Notes under the pieces: model-generated | Told to the model about the DNA's origin: nothing | Database searches by the model: none | The model's input: only the letters and a program-made list of their open reading frames with translations | Translations under genes and position numbers: made by a program | Part shown: positions 1 through 9,500 of the stretch, piece after piece | Layout: every line of letters starts with the position of its first letter | Numbering within the stretch: the stretch's first letter is position 1 | Assembly: GCA_024330265.1 (NCBI GenBank) | Contig: JANDLT010000040.1 | Span: 1-42,079 of the forward strand | Direction: 5' to 3' | Length of the DNA: 42,079 nucleotides | Source: Pyrinomonadaceae bacterium MAG19_C2-C3 | GTDB lineage: Bacteria > Acidobacteriota > Blastocatellia > Pyrinomonadales > Pyrinomonadaceae

Positions 1-1
1 T

Positions 2-670
2 TTGCGCGAACAGAACCCTGAAGTAACCGCGCTAATGGAACAACGCGCCGAAGAAGCGGAAGCCGAAGGCAAACAGGCAAAGCGCGTCCAACAATGGGTC
101 GCGCTCAACCGCATCTCACCTAACTTACAACGCGCCGTGTTAGCGGGTGAGGATACGAATTTTGTGAAGCATAACGGCTTCGATTACGAAGCGATTCAAC
201 TTGCGTGGGACGAAGCGCGGCGCGATGCCGAAAAGGAAGCGAAGCAGGAAGGCGACTACGATCCGAACGATTGGATACCGCCGATGCCGTCGTTTAAGCG
301 CGGTGCTTCGACCGTCTCACAACAACTCGCCAAGAATCTTTACCTCTCGACCGACCGTTCGTTTTTAAGAAAAGGGCGCGAAGCTTTGATAACTTTCGTG
401 ATGGAACGCGAACTGTCGAAGCGCAGGATTTTGGAAATCTACTTGAACGTCATCGAATGGGGTGACGGGATTTACGGTGCGGAAGCCGCCGCGCGACACT
501 ACTTCAATAAGTCCGCCGCCAACCTTTCTCCGAGCGAAGCGGCGTATCTCGCGGCGATGATTCCGAACCCGCGCACGGTGTTTAATCCGAAAGTAAATCC
601 GCGCCGCGTCGCCCGCCGCCAACGTGTCATCGCACGCGGAATGCGCTTCGTGCAGATTCCGGGCGCATGA
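2..670 (+). CDS. mtgA: Monofunctional peptidoglycan glycosyltransferase, 5' end cut by window
   Basis: This is a GT51 glycosyltransferase that polymerises lipid II into glycan strands at the outer face of the inner membrane. Counting from the first visible codon, the catalytic glutamate motif EDTNFVKHNGFD starts at residue 50, RGASTVSQQLAKNL lies at 100-113, RKGREA at 123-128 and KRRILEIYLN at 140-149. A final AAYLAAMIPNP motif follows near residue 180. No transpeptidase domain follows, so it is monofunctional rather than a class A PBP. The reading frame is open at the window edge, and the N-terminal membrane anchor expected for MtgA (roughly 40-60 residues) lies outside. Between the first two motifs there is an acidic insert of about 25 residues (70-96) that I do not remember from the E. 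coli enzyme. The gene converges on the glycine-zipper gene and ends just before a strong hairpin. Confidence 0.93.
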   Translation: MREQNPEVTALMEQRAEEAEAEGKQAKRVQQWVALNRISPNLQRAVLAGEDTNFVKHNGFDYEAIQLAWDEARRDAEKEAKQEGDYDPNDWIPPMPSFKRGASTVSQQLAKNLYLSTDRSFLRKGREALITFVMERELSKRRILEIYLNVIEWGDGIYGAEAAARHYFNKSAANLSPSEAAYLAAMIPNPRTVFNPKVNPRRVARRQRVIARGMRFVQIPGA

Positions 671-696
671 ATTACAAAAGCGATTATCGAACAGCA

Positions 697-745
697 AACC
701 GCCGTTTGGGAATATAGTTTCCCAAACGGCGGTTATATTTTTATG
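697..745 (+). terminator. Intrinsic terminator between convergent genes
   Basis: Two 16-base arms (697-712 and 719-734) are perfectly complementary, with a six-base loop, and are followed by a T-rich tract at 736-742. The hairpin sits 26 bases after the stop codon of the transglycosylase gene. It lies before the end of the convergent minus-strand gene, so it may block read-through from both sides, although the T tract favours the plus strand. Confidence 0.85.
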
Positions 746-760
746 AACTACATCGCGCTC

Positions 761-1093
761 TTAGTTACGGCGATAACTTCGATTACGGCGATACTTACGA
801 TACTTTTTGCGTTGATTTTTGTTGCGTTGGCGTTGGATGAGATAGCCCGTGCCAGCCCCCGCGCCGCCGCCGATGAGCGCGCCTTTGCCGCCACCGAGTA
901 ACGCTCCGCCGACTGCGCCGATGCCGCCGCCGATGAGCGCGCCTTTGGTTTTGCTGTGCGTGCCGCGTCGTTCGCCGCGATAGCGACGGCGTTGCGCCTC
1001 TGCCGTCGAACCGAACAGCGGCAACATGGTGATGATTAAAGCGGCGGTCAAAATTGCCGCGAAGAAACGATGGTTACGAAGTTTGTGTTTCAT
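761..1093 (-). CDS. Small glycine-zipper envelope protein
   Basis: The 110-residue product has a basic N-terminus, a hydrophobic stretch at about residues 11-32 ending in an AEA signal-peptidase-like site, and then an arginine-rich segment. Residues about 50-87 are a glycine zipper (GALIGGGIGAVGGALLGGG and a second GALIGGGAGAGTGY copy). The tail is very basic (KKYRKYRRNRSYRRN). Proteins of this YMGG/glycine-zipper type are usually small exported envelope proteins, but no specific function can be assigned. The two zipper halves are encoded by a near-identical stretch of about 24 bases repeated around 866 and 930, which suggests internal duplication. A GAAAGG ribosome-binding site lies nine bases before the ATG, so the start is well supported. 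Confidence 0.8.
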   Translation of the reverse strand: MKHKLRNHRFFAAILTAALIITMLPLFGSTAEAQRRRYRGERRGTHSKTKGALIGGGIGAVGGALLGGGKGALIGGGAGAGTGYLIQRQRNKNQRKKYRKYRRNRSYRRN

Positions 1094-1172
1094 TCTAATA
1101 CCTTTCTAACATTGAGATATTCGTCTGCCGAATCCTAGAGCAATGCCCATGCCGGATTCGTTTTATACAACG

Positions 1173-1240
1173 TTCAAAGTTCAATGTTCAAGGCTGAAGG
1201 AAAAGACGTTGCCTTAAAACTTTGAACATTAAACATTGAA
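1173..1240. repeat. Imperfect inverted repeat
   Basis: The left part (1173-1194) contains TTCAAAGTTCAATGTTCAAG and is mirrored by 1211-1240, which reads as an imperfect reverse complement. It could fold into one long AT-rich hairpin upstream of the glycine-zipper gene. No coding potential is visible in 1094-1245. Confidence 0.5.
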
Positions 1241-1245
1241 TTTTG

Positions 1246-1519
1246 GTAACTACTCAGCCGTCTTCAGACGGCTTTCCCGAAGGGCATATAGACAGGTTCC
1301 GTTTGACGGCTGGGTAAGCACCGTCAATAAATCTGCAAGGGCGTTTTAACGTCCTTCTCTTCCGGCTTTAGCCATCGCACCCGAACGGCTCAAGCCTCAT
1401 GCGAAAGCCCGTTAAAACGGGCTGCTGAAGATTAGTTCCTAATCTTCAGCAGCCGTCGAACGGAACCTGTCTAAGTGCCGCTTTCGCGGAAAGCCGCGTG
1501 AACGCGGCTGAGTGGTTAC
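1246..1519. mobile_element. MITE-like nested palindromic element (element 1)
   Basis: The first 67 bases (1246-1312) and the reverse complement of the last 70 (1450-1519) are clearly alike: both start GTAACYACTCAGCCG and share TAGACAGGTTCCGTTYGACGGCTG apart from one base. Inside lie several smaller hairpins, including a perfect 16-bp stem (1420-1435 with 1439-1454, three-base loop) and the palindrome AGCCCGTTAAAACGGGCT at 1406-1423. The element is bordered by near-identical octamers, GAATTTTG at 1238-1245 and GAATCTTG at 1520-1527, possibly an eroded target duplication. It encodes no transposase, so it would be non-autonomous. Its right end carries the stop codon of the truncated res gene. 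Confidence 0.65.
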
Positions 1520-3831
1520 GAATCTTGAACATCTTCTTTAAAAAGCTCATTGAGCGTCCGCTTGAGGGCGGCGACGACCGTCTCAAGGAACATCTGCGGA
1601 TTGATGAGCAATTCTCCGGCGCGTCCGCTCCGGCTGATAACTTCATAAATAGTATCGCGCGAAACATCCACTTGGCTCTGAATGTAACTAAAAATATCCG
1701 GTATCGGATAACCGCCGGTTTTCGCGGCGGTGCGTCCGGTATCGGATAAGATGCTCTCGATGCCTTCCGCTTTATATTGCAAGCGGGCGGTGTTCGCTTC
1801 AATCTGCGGTCTTCGCGCTTTTGGAAATTGGTTTGTGTCCTTCAAGTTCCCGACGGTTTTTTCGATGAGGTCGCTTGTCGAAAACTCCACTTTGTAGCGT
1901 GTACGCTGTTTTATCTTGTCCCAAATTTCAAAGAACAACGGGCAGTTCTCCGGCGTTAATTCTTTGGTAAGTTTGATTTGCCGACGCTCGCGTGTGTTCT
2001 TGATTCTGCCTTCAAATTTGACGCTCGTTTCTTCTTCGATTTCGCTTTGCAAAGCGCGTGAAAAATTCTCGTAAGTTTCATTGGCAATCACAGTTAAAAC
2101 ATTGATGTCTTTATCCTGTACGCGCTTGCCGTTGCTATCCACCGGAAGCCGAAGTCCGCGCCCGATTTCCTGCCGCTTTTTCATCTCCGACGCGGTTTCG
2201 TTCAAGGTGCAAATTTGAAAGACGTTCGGATTGTCCCAACCTTCGCGCAAAGCACTATGTGAGAAGATGAATTGCAAAGGCTCGCGGGTGTCGAGTAACC
2301 GTTCCTTGTTCTTCATTATCAAAGTGTAAGTGTCTTTGTCGGCTTCGGTGTTGCCGCGCGTGTCTTTAATTTTCCCTTTTTTATCCCGCGAAAAATAGCC
2401 GTCGTGGACTTGTTCGGCGGTGAAATTCATCAAGCCTTTGTACTGTGGCTTGCTTGTATAAGTGTTGAAAATCTCCTCAAACCAGAGCGCGAATTTGCCT
2501 TTGCGCGGGTCGCCGTTCTGGTCGTATTCGCGGTAGTTGGCAACCTTATCAATGAAGATAAGCGAAAGTATTTTGATGCCTTTCGCTTTGTGCTTTTTGA
2601 GTTTTTCAAAATGCCATTTAACGGTGCGCTCAATCTGAAACTTCGTGATGTCGCCGTTAAGCCCGCCGTTTGCTTCTCCGTGGGTCATCACCAGACCGCC
2701 GGAAAACTCTATAAACCCGGCTTCGGCGTTCACGTTGTTTAAGATAAATCCTTCGCGGTAAATATCACGCCCGCCGGAAAGCTCATATAAGTTCTGCCCT
2801 AAATCCACGTTGAAAGCTTTTTTTTTGACGCCGTTTCTCCCGTCAACGTATAAGCCCAAACGGGCTTTGAGCGTTTTCTTTCCGCGCTTTATCCCTTTGA
2901 AATCAATGAACGCCGCGTTGTAATTATTATCGGCGGTGATGCCGTCCACTTCGATTTGTTTGACCAAGCCTAAATCATAAGCCTGAACGGGGTTTAGGTT
3001 GTAAATCAGATTGTAAAAATTCTTGTTCGTCGCGGAGTAACGCAACGTGCAAAGCGGATTCAGATTATGGACGGCAATTCGTCTGACATCCGTTTCCATA
3101 TTTTGCGGTTCGTCCACGATAACAATCGGGTTTGTCGCCTGAATATATTCAATCGGCTTGATGCCGGTTTCCCGCCTTGTGTTGATGATGTTCGTATCTT
3201 TGGCGAAGCTATCAATGTTAATAACTAAAATGTTCATCGCGTTCGACGCGGCGAAGTTGCGAAGCCCGGTCAAGCGAGAACTGTCATACACAATCGAGTT
3301 AATCGGCGGGTTGTCGTATAAAGCCTGAAAATGTTCATGCGTGAGTTCGAGGTTTTTGATTGTGCCTTCTCGAATGGCAACGCTTGGTACGACGATAACG
3401 AATTTCTTGAATCCGTAAGTTTTGTTTAGCTCGTAAATCGTCCGCAAAAACGTATAGGTTTTGCCCGTTCCGGTTTCCATTTCGACGGTAAAGTTTAGGC
3501 GTGTAAGCTCGTCGCCCCGCTCCGTCGTAACCGGCTTTATGCCGTCCGTCGGCTCGATATAAGAAACGTATTTTTCCTTGCCCGCAGCGTCGGCGTAAGC
3601 GTTCGCTTCGTTGAATTCGGCTTGAATCTTTTTGACGTTTTTGAGTATTTGCGCTTCGGAAATTAAAAGACGGTTCGCAATGCCGGTGTCGGTGAAAGCA
3701 AGCCCGCTTCGATTTGCCGCGAGCGTCGTTTGGTAATCGCCGTCGGCTAATGGCTGCCCTTCAAAAACATCTATCACGGCTTGGATTGCGTCAAGCTGAT
3801 AGCCTTGCGAACTGTCAAATTGCAGCTTCAT
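1516..3831 (-). CDS. res: Type III restriction enzyme Res subunit, C-terminally truncated
   Basis: The 771-residue protein is the helicase/translocase part of a type III restriction endonuclease, which works in a complex with Mod. It has a Walker A motif METGTGKT at residues 118-125, a DEAD-box-like VDEPQ at 239-243, motif V SALREGWDNPNVFQ at 526-539 and motif VI RQEIGRGLRL at 553-562. Res proteins of this family usually run to about 870-1000 residues and end in a PD-(D/E)xK nuclease domain. Here the protein stops at ELFKEDVQDS, before any such domain, and the TAA stop is part of palindromic element 1. Nothing left of the element resembles the missing domain. The product may still hydrolyse ATP but should not cut DNA. 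Its ATG overlaps the TGA of a preceding broken reading frame. Confidence 0.9.
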   Translation of the reverse strand: MKLQFDSSQGYQLDAIQAVIDVFEGQPLADGDYQTTLAANRSGLAFTDTGIANRLLISEAQILKNVKKIQAEFNEANAYADAAGKEKYVSYIEPTDGIKPVTTERGDELTRLNFTVEMETGTGKTYTFLRTIYELNKTYGFKKFVIVVPSVAIREGTIKNLELTHEHFQALYDNPPINSIVYDSSRLTGLRNFAASNAMNILVINIDSFAKDTNIINTRRETGIKPIEYIQATNPIVIVDEPQNMETDVRRIAVHNLNPLCTLRYSATNKNFYNLIYNLNPVQAYDLGLVKQIEVDGITADNNYNAAFIDFKGIKRGKKTLKARLGLYVDGRNGVKKKAFNVDLGQNLYELSGGRDIYREGFILNNVNAEAGFIEFSGGLVMTHGEANGGLNGDITKFQIERTVKWHFEKLKKHKAKGIKILSLIFIDKVANYREYDQNGDPRKGKFALWFEEIFNTYTSKPQYKGLMNFTAEQVHDGYFSRDKKGKIKDTRGNTEADKDTYTLIMKNKERLLDTREPLQFIFSHSALREGWDNPNVFQICTLNETASEMKKRQEIGRGLRLPVDSNGKRVQDKDINVLTVIANETYENFSRALQSEIEEETSVKFEGRIKNTRERRQIKLTKELTPENCPLFFEIWDKIKQRTRYKVEFSTSDLIEKTVGNLKDTNQFPKARRPQIEANTARLQYKAEGIESILSDTGRTAAKTGGYPIPDIFSYIQSQVDVSRDTIYEVISRSGRAGELLINPQMFLETVVAALKRTLNELFKEDVQDS

Positions 3832-3949
3832 TTTAGCCGGGTCGCCGATTCGTAAATGGCTTTGTACATTTCGCGTGTGTCGAGTGCTTTGCTAAACGGA
3901 ACGACTTTGTAATCTGTTTGTTCTTCCGACTCTTCGATCGCCGTGTTTT
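3828..3949 (-). pseudogene. Remnant of a gene between mod and res
   Basis: A minus-strand frame without a start codon reads EESEEQTDYKVVPFSKALDT and then REMYKAIYESATRLK before a TGA. The stop overlaps the res ATG in an ATGA arrangement typical of translationally coupled genes. Its upstream end runs into palindromic element 2. I read it as the last 35-40 codons of a small gene that once lay between mod and res. I do not recognise the family. Confidence 0.55.
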
Positions 3950-4143
3950 CACCGCGTGAGCGGTGGGCGTGAATTTAGCCGTGCGTTTTAACGCACGGGA
4001 AGAAGCGATGCAAATATCGTCGCGTCAGCGACGGTTGAGATTCGTCACGGTTTATTCAACCGTCGCTAACGCGACGACGATTCTATTTTGACGCTTTCCG
4101 TGCGTTAAAACGCACGGCTAAATTCATTTAGTCGCTACGCGAC
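3950..4143. mobile_element. Nested palindromic element between mod and res (element 2)
   Basis: Positions 3971-4125 form a large imperfect palindrome. The ends GAATTTAGCCGTGCG and CGCACGGCTAAATTC mirror each other, and inner arms at 4017-4038 and 4055-4079 (CGTCGC...GCGACG hairpins) do the same. Each arm is itself made of small hairpins: CCGTGCGTTTTAACGCACGG on the left, its mirror on the right, CACCGCGTGAGCGGTG at 3950-3965 and GTCGCTACGCGAC at 4131-4143. No open reading frame of interest is present. It accounts for most of the 328-base gap between the two restriction-modification genes. Confidence 0.65.
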
Positions 4144-4159
4144 GATATATGCGCAGGCT

Positions 4160-6064
4160 TCAGATAATTTTGAACTCAATATCGGATTCCCTTAATCGAA
4201 GCTTCCAATTCATCATCTGCTCATCGGCTTTTTCGCCGGTGAAAAGATTTCCGAGCGTTACGAATGCTTTTGGTTTTGCGGCTTCAACGTCTTTAAGTAA
4301 CCCGTCGCTAATGATGTCCAGCGCGTAAATTACTTGCCTGTCTTTGACGACATAGAACGGCACGTTACCGGCTGTTTTGCGCCTCTCGACTTTTGCCGTT
4401 AATTCAAAGCCCGATTTAAGCAGAAGCTCTGTCAGTAAATCGAAGCTGTCGGCGGGACGATTGGCTAACGGCTCTTTGAAAACTTCGAGTTGCTTTAGCA
4501 ATTCTTTCTTCGAGCGGATTTCAGAATTCCATTTCTTAAAATTACTGTGTGCCAGTTTGTAATATCTGAAACCCAAGTTTTGTTTGCTTTGTGGAAACTC
4601 TTTTTTACCCTTTTTGCCATCGGAAATTTTCTTAATCACTTTTCTCAAGCGATTACTGCAAACATCGGCAATCGTTTGGTAGCCGCTTTTGTAGGCTTCG
4701 CTTTCCGCTTCGCACTCCTCCGGCATTTGAACACAGATAAAGGTTCGGTCTTCTCCGTCCTCTTTGTTCAACTCCATAACGGCTTGTGCCGTTGTTCCGC
4801 TACCGGCAAAAAAATCAAGAATGATGTCGCCCGTCCCCGCATTGCTTCCGATTATTAGATTCTTGATGACCTCGACATTCTTTGCGAAGTCGAAGAACCC
4901 GGAAAATTCTTTCTCATCTCTCGACGCAAAAAGGTCTGTCCAGTTGGTATTTCTAAGCGTTCCGTCAGAGGGCGGAATCCAGTTTTCGACACCTCTGTTT
5001 TTCCCCTGTCCGTTCGGGTTTCGCTTGATAAAATTTAGCTTCTTATCCGTTTCCAACCAGTATTGCTCCAGCGTCTTCGTCTTGTGTTTCGATAAATAGG
5101 TTTTGTAGTTTTTAATTGCTTCGAGTGCTTTTTCTTTTGACCATTTCCATTGCCCCGCATCCGGCGTATAACCCGAAATGTCGTAGCGCATAGTCGGACG
5201 GTCGGCGTCGTTCCAAAAGCCCTTCCAATAGCCGAAGTTCTGCCTGTCATCCGAACTTGCACGGTAGATGGGATTAAAGGAAAAACTATCTGACTTTGAG
5301 TAACAAAGAATATACTCGAAGCCCACGTTAAATGATTTCAAACCCCCTTCGATGAATTGACGATTCAGGTTTTTGTCATAGCGTCTGACGGTAAAACTGT
5401 TTCTGAAATTTTCCTCTCCGAAAATCTCGCTCATCAAATGGCGCAAATTATGGACTTCATTATCATCAATACTGACGAAAATCACTCCGTCTTCTCTGAG
5501 TAAATTTCTTGCCAGATAAAGACGCGGGTACATCATCGAAAGCCAGACGGAATGATATTGCCCGTTTTCTTTCGAGTTCCTTTTGAATAGATCGAGTTTG
5601 TTTAAGTAGCCTTCGCTGTTTTTTCGTCCAATTCGCTTTTCGTATTCCTTCAAGCGTTCGCCGTAATCATCCGGGTAAATAAAACGGTCGCTGCCGGTGT
5701 TGTAAGGCGGGTCAATGTAAATCATTTTAACCGCGCCAAAGTAAGACTTTTGAAGTGTCCGCAAAACTTCCAGATTTTCGCCTTCGATAAAGATGTTTTC
5801 GGACGTATCAAAATTGACGCTGCGTTCGCGGTCGGGCATCAGTGTGGCGGCGGTCTGTCTTTGGATTTCACGGCGAGACGCGGCTTTTCCCGCCCAACTA
5901 AGCTCGTAGTGGTCTTGCCCGGCTATTCTCTCGTCGCCCAGTAATTGTGTAATGCGGGCAAAATCTATCTTTCCTTCGGAAAAGAGTTCCGGGAAAAGTG
6001 TTTTCAGTTGCTCCAATTTCGCCGCCTTTATATCGAGACTTTTTCCGTCCGGTTCCGTGTTCAT
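4160..6064 (-). CDS. mod: Type III modification methyltransferase Mod
   Basis: The 634-residue protein is an N6-adenine DNA methyltransferase of the type III Mod family, which both recognises the target sequence and methylates it using S-adenosylmethionine. The catalytic IDPPYNTG motif lies at residues 117-124 and the cofactor-binding FFAGSGTT motif at 418-425. This order (DPPY first) marks the beta class. The variable stretch between them, about residues 220-400, is where the target-recognition domain normally sits. The length is normal for the family, and no frameshift is visible. With Res lacking its nuclease, this methylase probably acts alone. The start ATG has only a weak AGGA about 16 bases upstream. 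The gene is followed by palindromic element 2 and preceded by element 3. Confidence 0.93.
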   Translation of the reverse strand: MNTEPDGKSLDIKAAKLEQLKTLFPELFSEGKIDFARITQLLGDERIAGQDHYELSWAGKAASRREIQRQTAATLMPDRERSVNFDTSENIFIEGENLEVLRTLQKSYFGAVKMIYIDPPYNTGSDRFIYPDDYGERLKEYEKRIGRKNSEGYLNKLDLFKRNSKENGQYHSVWLSMMYPRLYLARNLLREDGVIFVSIDDNEVHNLRHLMSEIFGEENFRNSFTVRRYDKNLNRQFIEGGLKSFNVGFEYILCYSKSDSFSFNPIYRASSDDRQNFGYWKGFWNDADRPTMRYDISGYTPDAGQWKWSKEKALEAIKNYKTYLSKHKTKTLEQYWLETDKKLNFIKRNPNGQGKNRGVENWIPPSDGTLRNTNWTDLFASRDEKEFSGFFDFAKNVEVIKNLIIGSNAGTGDIILDFFAGSGTTAQAVMELNKEDGEDRTFICVQMPEECEAESEAYKSGYQTIADVCSNRLRKVIKKISDGKKGKKEFPQSKQNLGFRYYKLAHSNFKKWNSEIRSKKELLKQLEVFKEPLANRPADSFDLLTELLLKSGFELTAKVERRKTAGNVPFYVVKDRQVIYALDIISDGLLKDVEAAKPKAFVTLGNLFTGEKADEQMMNWKLRLRESDIEFKII

Positions 6065-6177
6065 CTTGGTTACTATTTTCCTGCTTATCCTAAACCTTCG
6101 GGAATTTGAGAAGTGTTCTCGCGCTTTTGCTTCCCGGCTTGAATTAATCAGGAGAAGTATAAATCAACATCAGTTTG

Positions 6178-6400
6178 ATATAACTCATGTTACGCGGTGG
6201 AAATATTTTGCGGCTCTGCCGCCTGATGTGCGGTGGGGCTTCGCCTCACCGGAGAGATGCTTTCCCAACTTCTTCGAGGCTACGCCTCGAAAGGCGGCGT
6301 AGCCGCCATAAGTTTCTGCGAGGGGGCGGAAAGGCATAGCCTTCCCGCATATCAGGCGGCACAGCCGCAAAACTTTGTCACCGCGTAAGGTGAGTGATAT
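6178..6400. mobile_element. Nested palindromic element (element 3)
   Basis: The ends (6178-6210 and 6367-6400) are imperfect reverse complements of each other and share TTACGCGGTG and TTTTGCGGC. Between them stand a series of tiny hairpins, nearly all with three-base loops: GCGGCTCTGCCGC (6210-6222), CGAGGCTACGCCTCG (6275-6289), GGCGGCGTAGCCGCC (6293-6307), AAGGCATAGCCTT (6331-6343) and GCGGCACAGCCGC (6356-6368). No gene is present between mod and the last pilus gene (6065-6574). The architecture matches elements 1 and 2 although the sequences differ. Confidence 0.6.
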
Positions 6401-6509
6401 AAGACAAAAAGAGTTATCCACGAAACACACGAAGTAACACGAATAAAACGAGGAAGAATTCCGGCTTCTGTTTCGTGCTGCCCGCGTCTTGTTTCGTGGA
6501 TAACTCTTT
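6401..6509 (-). terminator. Long inverted repeat, possible pilus operon terminator
   Basis: Positions 6408-6427 and 6490-6509 are perfectly complementary 20-base arms (AAAGAGTTATCCACGAAACA and its reverse complement), separated by 62 bases. Read on the minus strand, the second arm runs directly into a tract of five T residues, as in an intrinsic terminator for the pseudopilin operon that ends at 6575. The loop is longer than usual, so the role is uncertain. Confidence 0.45.
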
Positions 6510-6574
6510 CGTTAATTCTTAAAGCTTAACTCACGTTAGCTGCCAACTTAATTCCTTCGACATTCGTTCGCCGT

Positions 6575-9500
6575 TTAATCAGCCAGCACCTGCCGGAAGC
6601 CCGTCGGTTGAACATACTGGAACAGAGGCGTGCCGGGCGGCAAACGGTCGGGGTCGGTGAAGGTGATGTCGAATGCCCAGTTGCGCTCCGGCGGAGAATA
6701 TACGGCGTTGTCATACACCGCCCAAGGTCCGACGGCTTGCATCGAGTTGTATAAATAGATGAACGAGCCGACGTAGTTCCACCGTTTATCCTCCCATGCG
6801 GCGTTGTTGTCCGTCCACTTTTCAAGAAAGCGCGGGTAGTTATGAACGCCGCCGTTAAGCCATGCGAGATAATAAGTGGACGAACCGTAATAGCCGGAGG
6901 GCGGCGAATCGTTCAGCGCGGAGAGTGTTGACCCGGCGATGATTCCGGCGCGCACAGCGGTTTCTTCGGTGACGGCAATCGCGTCAGAATCGTTAGTGAA
7001 GCCGGCATCGGCAATCCTAGCATTTCCACCTTGCGGGTACATCGCGGGTTGCACGTCGTACCATGTTTTCGACAATGGGAAGAACGCATCGGCGACAATC
7101 GAAGTCGGAATTTGGTCGCCCGTGTAACGCGACGTGGCGGCGGTGTCGTTGAGTGATGAGCCACTGGTGGGAGCGGCGTTGATGCCCGTCGTGTTGTAAT
7201 TGCCCCAGATATAGACCATATTTTCGGTGGCGACGGTGATGCCTTTGGTGGTCGAGAGTCTGTTCGCGGCGGTGGAGATTCGTAAATCCTCACCGTTCAT
7301 CAAACGCACCGCGCGGCGGAAGTGGTACTGCGAACCGTAGGGAAAAGGTTTGGTTGGGTCGGGGGGTTGAGTCTCTAGCGTCGTTCCCCAATCATTGACG
7401 TAATCGGCGTGGAAGCGCGGGACACCGCTAGATGGTGTCGGGGCGGCGACGGGCGACGGCAGTTCCCTTAGGTCAACTTGCAAAATTCCCTTCTTCGCTC
7501 TCGCAAGGCTTGGGTCGTAGCCTGCATCAATCACGTCTTCGCCGGGATCAGTCTCATCGCCGTTGTCGTCCGAATCCCAATTGTAAATGTTCTCGTTATC
7601 AACCGTGCCGTTGGTCGTGAGGTAAGCCGCACCGTCAAGCACCAATTTTCCGGTCGCTCTCTCAATATGCGATTCGCGTTCGCTCTTGATTCTATCGCCG
7701 CGACGGTCGGAGATATAAACGACGTAACCATCGGCGTCGCCGATGTTAGAACTGACCGCATCCGTGCCGCTTAAAAGCGTACTGTCATATACGCCGTCAA
7801 CCCAGCGCGCGAGGTTACGCATGTTGATGTCAATCACGCTCGTGATGCCGCGCGTATAGACGCGGGTGTTAGCCAGAGCGAATTCGTGGATGCGACCTTC
7901 GCGCGGGTTATAGATGTTAATCGGCACAATCTCGTTTAGCCCTGCGGTCGGCGGCACGTCGTCGCGTCCCCAAACGCTTGGCGTGAACGGATTGCCGGTC
8001 GTCGGTGAATCATCCAACGCGGTGTCGAGAGCGGTCAGGTATCCGGTCGAACTCACCGTCGCCGCCGATGCGATTTCACCGTCAGCCAGACAACGGCGAT
8101 TCGTCGGGTTGTTAATCAGCGAGTCGGTGTTTCCGTTGTCAAGAAAATAGTTCAGATAGTTATGGCGAGTGCTGGTGGATGTGCCGTTGTCTTTGCGGTC
8201 GCGCCCCCCTTGCATAAACGCCGCCCAAGCCGGACGTTGTAATTGAAAAATCACGTTCGGTTCGCCAACCGTGACACCCATGCTGAGAATCTCTTGCGTG
8301 ACATCAATCCCGGCAGGATTCGGGACGGCTGCGGTCGCGGCAGGTACGACTTCAATTAAGATGCGCCCTTTGATGCCCGCACCCGACGGCACAATCGCAT
8401 TGCCTACTTTGTCTGCCCACGTCACACCGTTAATCACAGTCGTAGTGTTCGCATTGTAGCCTCCGGTTTGACTGTTCACGGTGTAGTTGGTAAGCGAAGA
8501 AGGAGCGTATTTTTTGACACCGCGCACGACGGAGGCAGAATTATTAAGAGAAACATCGCCCTGTTTCCAGTTGAGCGTTGCCGCGTAACTTCCACTGTCG
8601 TTGACGGGACGCAGCGCGTTGCCGCCATTCAATTCACTTGGAACAAACGCTGAAAGCAAGACACCTCTGCCCGCCGGAATCCCCGCCGCGTTAGCCGCAC
8701 CCGACCCCGCCGTTTCATCGTCAATCAACACGCGAATCGTGGCTTTCGTGTGGTAACGCCCGTCGCTCAACGGGCTGCCGACAACATCGCTCGGCAGTCG
8801 CCGCCGGATAATCTCGCTCGCGTCTTTACCGCCGAGTTCAAGCGGCAATTCCAACTTTGACGCTCCGGTTGATTTCGTCAATAAGAATGAGCCGAGTTTG
8901 TTCGGCGTCCCCGACACCGGATTACTAATCAGATTGTTCTTCCATGTCGTGGTCGAGTTGTCCGTTCCGGCAGGGGAATCGCTGAAGTCGCCGCGTTTGT
9001 CGGCGCGCGGTTGCGGCGTTAATTTAGGTCCGTTGGTGACACTGCCCTGCGTTAATGAAACCGTGAATCTGTTGTTATTGCTGTCCGTGAAAGCAAAGCG
9101 CGGGTCGCTGGTGTATGCGAGCGTCCCATTGTTGCGAAGTTTAGTATTGGTTGTACCGCCGCTCCTCGTGCCGTTCCCGACGACGGCTTCGGCGGCAGTC
9201 GTGACGCGCGATTCAAACGTGACGTTGCCGCCGAAATAGATGTTGCCGTTGGCGTGAACGCGCCCGTTGAAAGTCATCGGCGGTTTGGGCCAGAACTCAA
9301 GGTCTTTGCTGCCGAAGACGCCGAACTGGAAAATCGGAATCAGATAGTTATTCATCTCGCGTTGTAAGGCGACTTGTGTTCCGGTGTTCATCGTCACCCG
9401 CGTTTGCATCGAGTACGGAATAACACCCGCTTGCAATCCGGCGAAATCTCCGTCAGGGATGGCGACATAACGATTAGCTCCGGGACCCTGAACGATGGTT

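Noticed and set aside
860..955. Tandem DNA repeat as a separate element
   Set aside because: The duplicated stretch of about 24 bases is part of the coding sequence for the glycine zipper and is explained by it.
6185..6430. 81-codon minus-strand frame over palindromic element 3
   Set aside because: It is only the translation of the hairpin element; composition follows the palindromes rather than a protein family.
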